NCBI RefSeq assembly: GCF_006228125.1
Contig: NZ_VDFY01000257.1
Span: 1-64,000 of the forward strand
DNA from: Micromonospora orduensis
GTDB taxonomy: Bacteria; Actinomycetota; Actinomycetes; Mycobacteriales; Micromonosporaceae
Direction: 5' to 3'
DNA: 64,000 nt
The position numbers and the translations under genes are program-made. The notes below the pieces were generated by a model. The model was not told the origin of the DNA. It searched no databases and saw only the letters and a program-made list of their open reading frames with translations. Below, piece by piece: positions 59,674 through 64,000 of the stretch; the first letter of the stretch is position 1; each line of letters begins with the position of its first letter.

Positions 59674-61314
59674 ATGAGAAGACGTACCCTCCTGGCCACC
59701 GGCATGGCCGGGCTGACCACCGTGGCCGTCGGCCGACCCGCGTTCGCCGGGCCCGGCAGGCGGCAGCTGACCGTGGCACTGGTCCCGTTGGACGACCGGC
59801 CCGTCAACACGTACGCCGCGCAGATGACCGCGGCCAGCGCCGGCGCCCAGGCGCAGCTGCCGCCACGGGAACTGCTGGGCCGCTTCTTCACCCCCGGCGA
59901 CGGAGCCGCCATCGCCCGCTGGCTCGGCACCACCGACGGCGTCGACGGGTACGTGATCTCGGTCAGCATGCTCGCGTACGGCGGCCTGATCGCCTCACGC
60001 ACCGCCGCCCCGACCCTGGCCGCCGCCCTGGCGACCCTGGCCGCGATCCGAACCCTGCGCTCCACCCGGCCGGAGGCGGTGATCGAGGTGCACGACACCA
60101 TCCAGCGCCTCGCCATCACCAGCACGGGCACCGAGCTGGACCAGTACCGCGACCTGCTGGTCTCCTGGGCGAAGCTCTACGACCAGGTGGTGAACCTCGG
60201 GCAGGAGGAGTTGCGAGCCCAGCTCGACGCCGTCCGGGTGCGGATCCCCGACCAGGTCGTCGAGGACTATCTCGCCGCGCGGGCCCGCAACCACCAGGTC
60301 AACCGGCTCATGGTCGAGTGGGTCGCCGACGGCACCATCAACCACCTCGTGCTCTCCGAGGACGACACCGCGCCCGTCGGCCTGGCCCGAGCCGAGCGGG
60401 TGGAGTTGGAGGCGCTCGTCGCCCAACTCGGCGTCGGCGACCGGGTGGAGATCTTCCCCGGCGCCGACGAGGTCAACGCGCTGCTGGTCGCGCGGGTGAT
60501 CGCCGCCGGCACCAACCCCACGTACCGCGTGGAGTACGCCGGCGTCTCCGGTGAGGCCTGGACCGCGCAACTGGAGGGCATCCCGTTCGCGGAGAACATC
60601 CGGCGGCACGTCACCTCGGTCGGAGGACGGGTCGTCAGCGGCGACGCGGACATCGTGCTCGCCGTGAACACCCCCTCGACGGTACCCGGGCAACGGGCCG
60701 CCGACCTGGACGCCTTCGTCGGACGGATCGGCACGCTGCTGGCCGCCGGCACCCCGGTCATCGTGGTGGACCCGCTCATCGTGAACAAGGCCGACCACGA
60801 CCTGGTCGCGCGGATGGAGAACCACCTGGATCTCGCGGCGCTGCTGTCGTACTCGGGGTGGAACACCGGCGGCAACGCGCTCGGCCTGGCGCTCAGCCAC
60901 GGCACCGCCCGGTGGGCGTACCTCCGCTCCTCCGGCAGCGGGTTCGGCGTGCCGGACCTGCGCGCGCCGGGCCAGGCGCACGCCGAGTACCTGCTCTACC
61001 GGTTAGTCAAGGACGACCCGTGGAAGAACATCGTGCAGGTCGAGGCGTACGCGCACGCACGGGCGCGGGGCTGGGACCCGCTCGCGCTCACCTCCGAGCA
61101 GAAGACCTACTTCGACGGTTGGGTCAGCGAACGGCTGGTACCCCTGACCGAGCGGTACTTCGCCGACCACTTCGCCGGGCACCGCATCGTGCTGGGCCGG
61201 CGTGGCGCGAAGACGTTCACGGCGACCCTGACCCGCTTCGAGTCGGCGCGCGTCGAGCTGCCGTGGGACCGGCTCTTCGAGGTGATCCTCGAGCCTCGGC
61301 TGCACCTGTCCTGA
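59674..61314 (+). CDS. DUF4127-family protein with Tat-like signal
   Basis: A 546-residue protein. It starts RRRTLLATGMAGLTTVAVG, a twin-arginine-type signal with an Ala-x-Ala cleavage region, followed by ALVPLDDRPVNT, LPPRELLGRFFTPGD, HDTIQRLAITS, LSEDDTAPVGL and PGADEVNALL. These are features of the DUF4127 family, whose function is unknown but which is often in sugar operons. ATG 59674 follows GGGAG; a GTG at 59668 overlaps nanE. A rare TTA leucine codon lies near 61003, which may impose bldA dependence. It is the last gene of the operon. Confidence 0.85.
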   Translation: MRRRTLLATGMAGLTTVAVGRPAFAGPGRRQLTVALVPLDDRPVNTYAAQMTAASAGAQAQLPPRELLGRFFTPGDGAAIARWLGTTDGVDGYVISVSMLAYGGLIASRTAAPTLAAALATLAAIRTLRSTRPEAVIEVHDTIQRLAITSTGTELDQYRDLLVSWAKLYDQVVNLGQEELRAQLDAVRVRIPDQVVEDYLAARARNHQVNRLMVEWVADGTINHLVLSEDDTAPVGLARAERVELEALVAQLGVGDRVEIFPGADEVNALLVARVIAAGTNPTYRVEYAGVSGEAWTAQLEGIPFAENIRRHVTSVGGRVVSGDADIVLAVNTPSTVPGQRAADLDAFVGRIGTLLAAGTPVIVVDPLIVNKADHDLVARMENHLDLAALLSYSGWNTGGNALGLALSHGTARWAYLRSSGSGFGVPDLRAPGQAHAEYLLYRLVKDDPWKNIVQVEAYAHARARGWDPLALTSEQKTYFDGWVSERLVPLTERYFADHFAGHRIVLGRRGAKTFTATLTRFESARVELPWDRLFEVILEPRLHLS

Positions 61315-61595
61315 CCGGCAGGTGACGCCGCCCGAGCCTCGGTGACCGACCGGTCCGCCCGCGTGAACATCGGACGTTGGTCGTGGGCGGGGCAGGAGCG
61401 CTACCCGGGCTTCTGCCCCGCCCTCGTCCGTAAGCGGGACCCGCGAACGGAGGCGCAGGCCCTCGGAGCTGAAACGCTCACCGTGTTGACGCTCGCCGAA
61501 GCCGAACACCAGTTCCCCATGCACCTGGACCTCATCGCATCCGTCGTGCAACGCGGCCGGTTCCCGCGACCGTTCCCTGAGGCGTGATCCGTCGG
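61315..61595. other. Intergenic region with a possible coding remnant
   Basis: Between the DUF4127 and thioesterase genes. A plus-strand frame (61342-61587) has gene-like composition (NIGRWSWAGQERYPGF, AEHQFPMHLDLIASVVQRG) but no ribosome site and no recognised family. It could be the tail of a lost gene. Nothing else stands out. Confidence 0.3.
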
Positions 61596-62351
61596 TCAGC
61601 CCAGGCGGGCGGTCACCGCGGCGACCACCTGCTCCTGTTCCGGCACGAGATAGAAGTGGTCACCGGGGAACGTCGCCACCTCGAAGCCGCCGGTGGTCAG
61701 CTCCTCCCAGGCCCCCACCGTCGACGTGGTGCAGGTCGGATCCTCGACGCCCAGGTAGCCGACGATCGGGGCCTTGACCTTCGCCGGTTCGCGCGGCAAA
61801 TAGCGGTAGAGCATCCGCAGGTCTCCCCGGAGCGGGGGCATGATCAGTTCGCGGAGTTTCGGTGACCGCAGCAGCACCGGATCGACCTCGCCCAGGGCGC
61901 CGATCCGGCTCAGCAGGTATTCGTCGTCGGCGAGATCCGGATCGAGTTCGACCCGGCTGACGTGCGGCGCGCCGTGTCCCGAGACGAAGAGCACGCTCGG
62001 CGTGAAGCCGTACCTGGACTCCAGGACCAGTGTGACCTCGTACGCCACCGACGCGCCCATGCTGTGGCCGAAGAATGCGATCGGCCGGTCCAGGTACGGC
62101 ACGAGCACGTCACTGATCCGCTCGGCGAGCACGTCCATCTGATCCACGCACGGCTCCAGCAGACGGTCCTGCCGACCGGGGTAGCAGACCGCCAGCAGAT
62201 CGGTGGCGCCGTCGAGCAGGCCCGCCCAGGGTTGGAACACGTTGGCGTTCCCACCGGCGTGCGGGAAACAGACCAGCCGCAGGTCGGACCGTTCCGCACG
62301 GCGGAAGGACCGCAGCCACCGGCCGCGTACCTCGGCCTCTGTCATCTCCAC
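61596..62351 (-). CDS. Type II thioesterase (third copy)
   Basis: A 251-residue alpha/beta hydrolase. It has VCFPHAGGNANVFQPW, AVCYPGRQDRL, the nucleophile FFGHSMGASVAYE (Ser near residue 97), YLGVEDPTC and the catalytic His in FPGDHFYLVP. It resembles RifR/SrfAD-type editing thioesterases. GTG 62351 has GGAGGAG upstream; ATG 62345 is an alternative. With the oxygenase and exporter upstream it marks a return to biosynthetic genes after the sugar block. Confidence 0.9.
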   Translation of the reverse strand: MEMTEAEVRGRWLRSFRRAERSDLRLVCFPHAGGNANVFQPWAGLLDGATDLLAVCYPGRQDRLLEPCVDQMDVLAERISDVLVPYLDRPIAFFGHSMGASVAYEVTLVLESRYGFTPSVLFVSGHGAPHVSRVELDPDLADDEYLLSRIGALGEVDPVLLRSPKLRELIMPPLRGDLRMLYRYLPREPAKVKAPIVGYLGVEDPTCTTSTVGAWEELTTGGFEVATFPGDHFYLVPEQEQVVAAVTARLG

Positions 62352-62380
62352 GTTTCTCCTCCCGCCGGGCCGCTGCCCGG

Positions 62381-63316
62381 TCAGTCCGACATCGCCACCA
62401 GGATGCGGCGGCTCCCGGTGTACGGCCGCCGACCGTGCGCCACCAGCACGTTGTCGATCAGGAGCAGGTCACCGACCCGCCAGTCCACGTCGATCGCCGC
62501 GTCCAGCCCTCGGTCGCGGACCTGGAACACGTACTCGTCGGGGATCGGGCTGCCGTCGGCGAAGGTGACCGACTGGGGCAGCTCGTCCTGCGACATCACC
62601 TGGGTCATCACCCGGGCGACCTCGTCGTCCAGAGCGGCCGGGTGCCACTGGTCGCTCTGGTTGAACCACACCTCCACACCGGTCACCGGGTGCCTGGTGG
62701 TGGCCGGGCGCACCTGGCTCACCCGCAGCCCGTCGGCGGTCCACTTCCAGTTCGCCCCGGTGCCGTCGAGAAACGCCTCGACCTCCGCCCGGTCCTCCGT
62801 CTCGAAGGTCTGCTGCCAGCTCTTGCCCAGCCCCAGGCCGTCGTGCAGGTTCTGCTGATAGCACACCCCGCCTGCGAAGGCGGCGCGGACCTCCGGGTCG
62901 AGGGATTCCAGCCAGAGCTGGGCGTCGACCACCGGGGTGGCGCCGCCGGTCGCCGCGGCGATCTGGCAGTAGAACAGCAGGCGGGCCGGCCAGTGCGCCG
63001 CGTACGACAGTTCGTTGTGCATGGAGATGGTGTAGGGCGCCGGGTACTCCGTCGAGGTGTAGACGTTGCGGCCGACCTTGGTGCGGGGCGAGTTGCCGTG
63101 CACGTAGGCGAGCCTGTTGGGCAGCACCATGTCCATCACCGGGTCCAGCGCGCCCGGCTCGACGCCGAAGCCCCGGAACACCAGCGCCTTCTCGGCGGTG
63201 AGCAACGCCGTCAGGTCCACCTCCCGTAGATGCTCGACCAGCCCGTCGACGGTGGCCGCGCATCCGGCGCTGCGGGGCGTGATCTCGTGCGGCTGCCACG
63301 TGCCGTGCTCGCTCAT
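62381..63316 (-). CDS. TauD/SyrP-like Fe(II)/2-oxoglutarate oxygenase
   Basis: A 311-residue protein. The iron-binding facial triad is His and Glu in ISMHNELSY (HxE form) plus His in LVAHGRRPYTG, with Arg in GSRRILVAM for 2-oxoglutarate. It also has KALVFRGFGV and LLIDNVLVAHGRRPY, typical of clavaminate-synthase-like/SyrP enzymes. SyrP-type proteins hydroxylate the beta-carbon of an amino acid on a carrier protein or the free amino acid. ATG 63316 has GAGGAG eight bases upstream. Confidence 0.85.
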   Translation of the reverse strand: MSEHGTWQPHEITPRSAGCAATVDGLVEHLREVDLTALLTAEKALVFRGFGVEPGALDPVMDMVLPNRLAYVHGNSPRTKVGRNVYTSTEYPAPYTISMHNELSYAAHWPARLLFYCQIAAATGGATPVVDAQLWLESLDPEVRAAFAGGVCYQQNLHDGLGLGKSWQQTFETEDRAEVEAFLDGTGANWKWTADGLRVSQVRPATTRHPVTGVEVWFNQSDQWHPAALDDEVARVMTQVMSQDELPQSVTFADGSPIPDEYVFQVRDRGLDAAIDVDWRVGDLLLIDNVLVAHGRRPYTGSRRILVAMSD

Positions 63317-63399
63317 CGGTAGGTCTCCTCCACGCCAGGTCGGTCCACTGCCGGCAGCCTGACGTGGGCAGCCATATTTCCTCGATATCGTCGCCGGGC

Positions 63400-64000
63400 T
63401 CAATCACGCGGATCGCGGCCGGCCGCCGTCGTCGCCAGCTCCGCGTCCGCCCGCTCGGCAGCGACCCGCTCCGCGTCGGCCCGCTCGGCAGCCGCCTCGG
63501 CACGTTCCGCCTCGGCGGCGGTACGGGTGCCGAAGGCCAGCACCGCCAACGCCGCGATCACCACCATCGTCGCGCCCACGACGGCCAACGCCATCTCGAT
63601 GGTTACGGCGTCCAGCAGGAAGCCCGCGAACAGCGCGCCTATCGAGTTGGCGCCCGAGGAGAGCAGGGTGAAGATCGAGCCGGCCCGGCCGCGCAGCTCG
63701 TCGGGAGTCGTCCTGAGCAGGTACAGCATCCCGGCCACGTTGCCGATCCCGGCGCCGTAGTTGATCAACGCGAGGATCACACTGACCGCCGCCAGCCCCG
63801 GCGCCACGACCAGCAGCGGCATCAGCACCGCCCACGCCACGTTGATGCCGACCATCATCCGGCGGATGCCCCACCGGCGCAGGTACGCGTTACTGGTCAT
63901 CGCGCCCGCCATGCCGAAGACACTGTTGACCGCCAACAGCAGACCCACCGTCGCGGGCGTGCCGTCCCGATCCTTGACCAGCACCACCAGGCCGAGGCCG
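63400..64000 (-). CDS. MFS exporter, C-terminal part (5' end beyond window)
   Basis: The visible ~200 residues contain the last membrane helices of an MFS protein of the enterobactin-exporter type (GLLLAVNSVFGMAGAMTSNAYLRRWG, GNVAGMLYLLRTTPDELRGRAGS). The hydrophilic tail is built of repeated AERADAE-like units, about 35 residues, possibly helical. The start lies past base 64000. It probably shares an operon with the oxygenase and thioesterase, transcribed leftward. Confidence 0.85.
   Translation of the reverse strand, partial: GLGLVVLVKDRDGTPATVGLLLAVNSVFGMAGAMTSNAYLRRWGIRRMMVGINVAWAVLMPLLVVAPGLAAVSVILALINYGAGIGNVAGMLYLLRTTPDELRGRAGSIFTLLSSGANSIGALFAGFLLDAVTIEMALAVVGATMVVIAALAVLAFGTRTAAEAERAEAAAERADAERVAAERADAELATTAAGRDPRD

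Noticed and set aside
1-64000. CRISPR array, tRNA or rRNA genes
   Set aside because: No regularly spaced direct repeats and no cloverleaf or rRNA-like stretches were noticed on reading both strands.

Overview
The window comes from a high-GC actinomycete, most plausibly a Micromonosporaceae member. The pointers are GC-rich codon third positions, an F420-type reductase, an LmbU-family regulator, a CebR-like cellulose operator and LacI-controlled sugar operons. I cannot name the species. Most of the window (about 1-43,000) is one nonribosomal peptide (NRPS) gene cluster that begins before base 1. A carbohydrate-use block follows (about 44,900-61,300). A short stretch at 61,600-64,000 looks biosynthetic again: a type II thioesterase, a SyrP/TauD-like oxygenase and an MFS exporter cut by the window end.

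The NRPS cluster contains several recognisable precursor sub-pathways. (1) At 4,629-10,726 there are homologues of LmbY, LmbW, LmbB2, LmbB1 and LmbA, the enzymes that turn L-tyrosine into 4-alkyl-L-proline in lincomycin, hormaomycin and pyrrolobenzodiazepine producers. An LmbU-family regulator lies nearby (12,251-12,955). No LmbX (PhzF-like isomerase) is visible; a small cupin sits inside the block. (2) At 13,764-19,125 there is a complete 3,5-dihydroxyphenylglycine set: dpgA, dpgC, an HpgT-type aminotransferase and dpgB on the minus strand, and dpgD diverging. (3) At 628-3,220 there is an L-2,3-diaminopropionate-like pair in decay: an SbnA-like PLP enzyme with an apparent ATT start, followed by an SbnB remnant carrying frameshifts and deletions. 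A threonine-synthase-like PLP enzyme lies upstream. (4) Two P450 plus type II thioesterase plus carrier-protein groups resemble the known beta-hydroxylation cassettes that act on carrier-bound amino acids.

The assembly-line parts are the C-terminus of an NRPS (1-320), a PCP-C protein (22,629), an ATP-grasp ligase (24,233), an A-PCP protein (25,525), a six-domain A-PCP-C-A-PCP-TE protein (28,496) and an A-PCP with a truncated condensation-like N-terminus (40,415). There is also an MbtH protein (38,126). The first A domain of the large protein carries a canonical threonine code. The second has Glu where the amino-binding Asp normally lies. Four near-identical 16-bp palindromes (GTCTCGCNNGCGAGAC type) lie in major promoter regions of the cluster and are candidate LmbU-family operators.

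Directly beside the last NRPS gene is a clpP1-clpP2 pair with no tig or clpX next to it. That is not the usual housekeeping context. It suggests an accessory ClpP acting as target-based self-resistance, so the peptide may act on the Clp protease.

The 44.9-61.3 kb block holds an SDR, a lytic polysaccharide monooxygenase with a CebR-like box, two other secreted proteins, and a LacI-controlled operon for an amino sugar: FAD oxidoreductase, ABC sugar importer, ROK kinase, NanE and a DUF4127 protein. This block is littered with gene remnants (VOC protein, two-component system, helicase) and contains a ~290-bp inverted repeat pair, consistent with repeated rearrangement.
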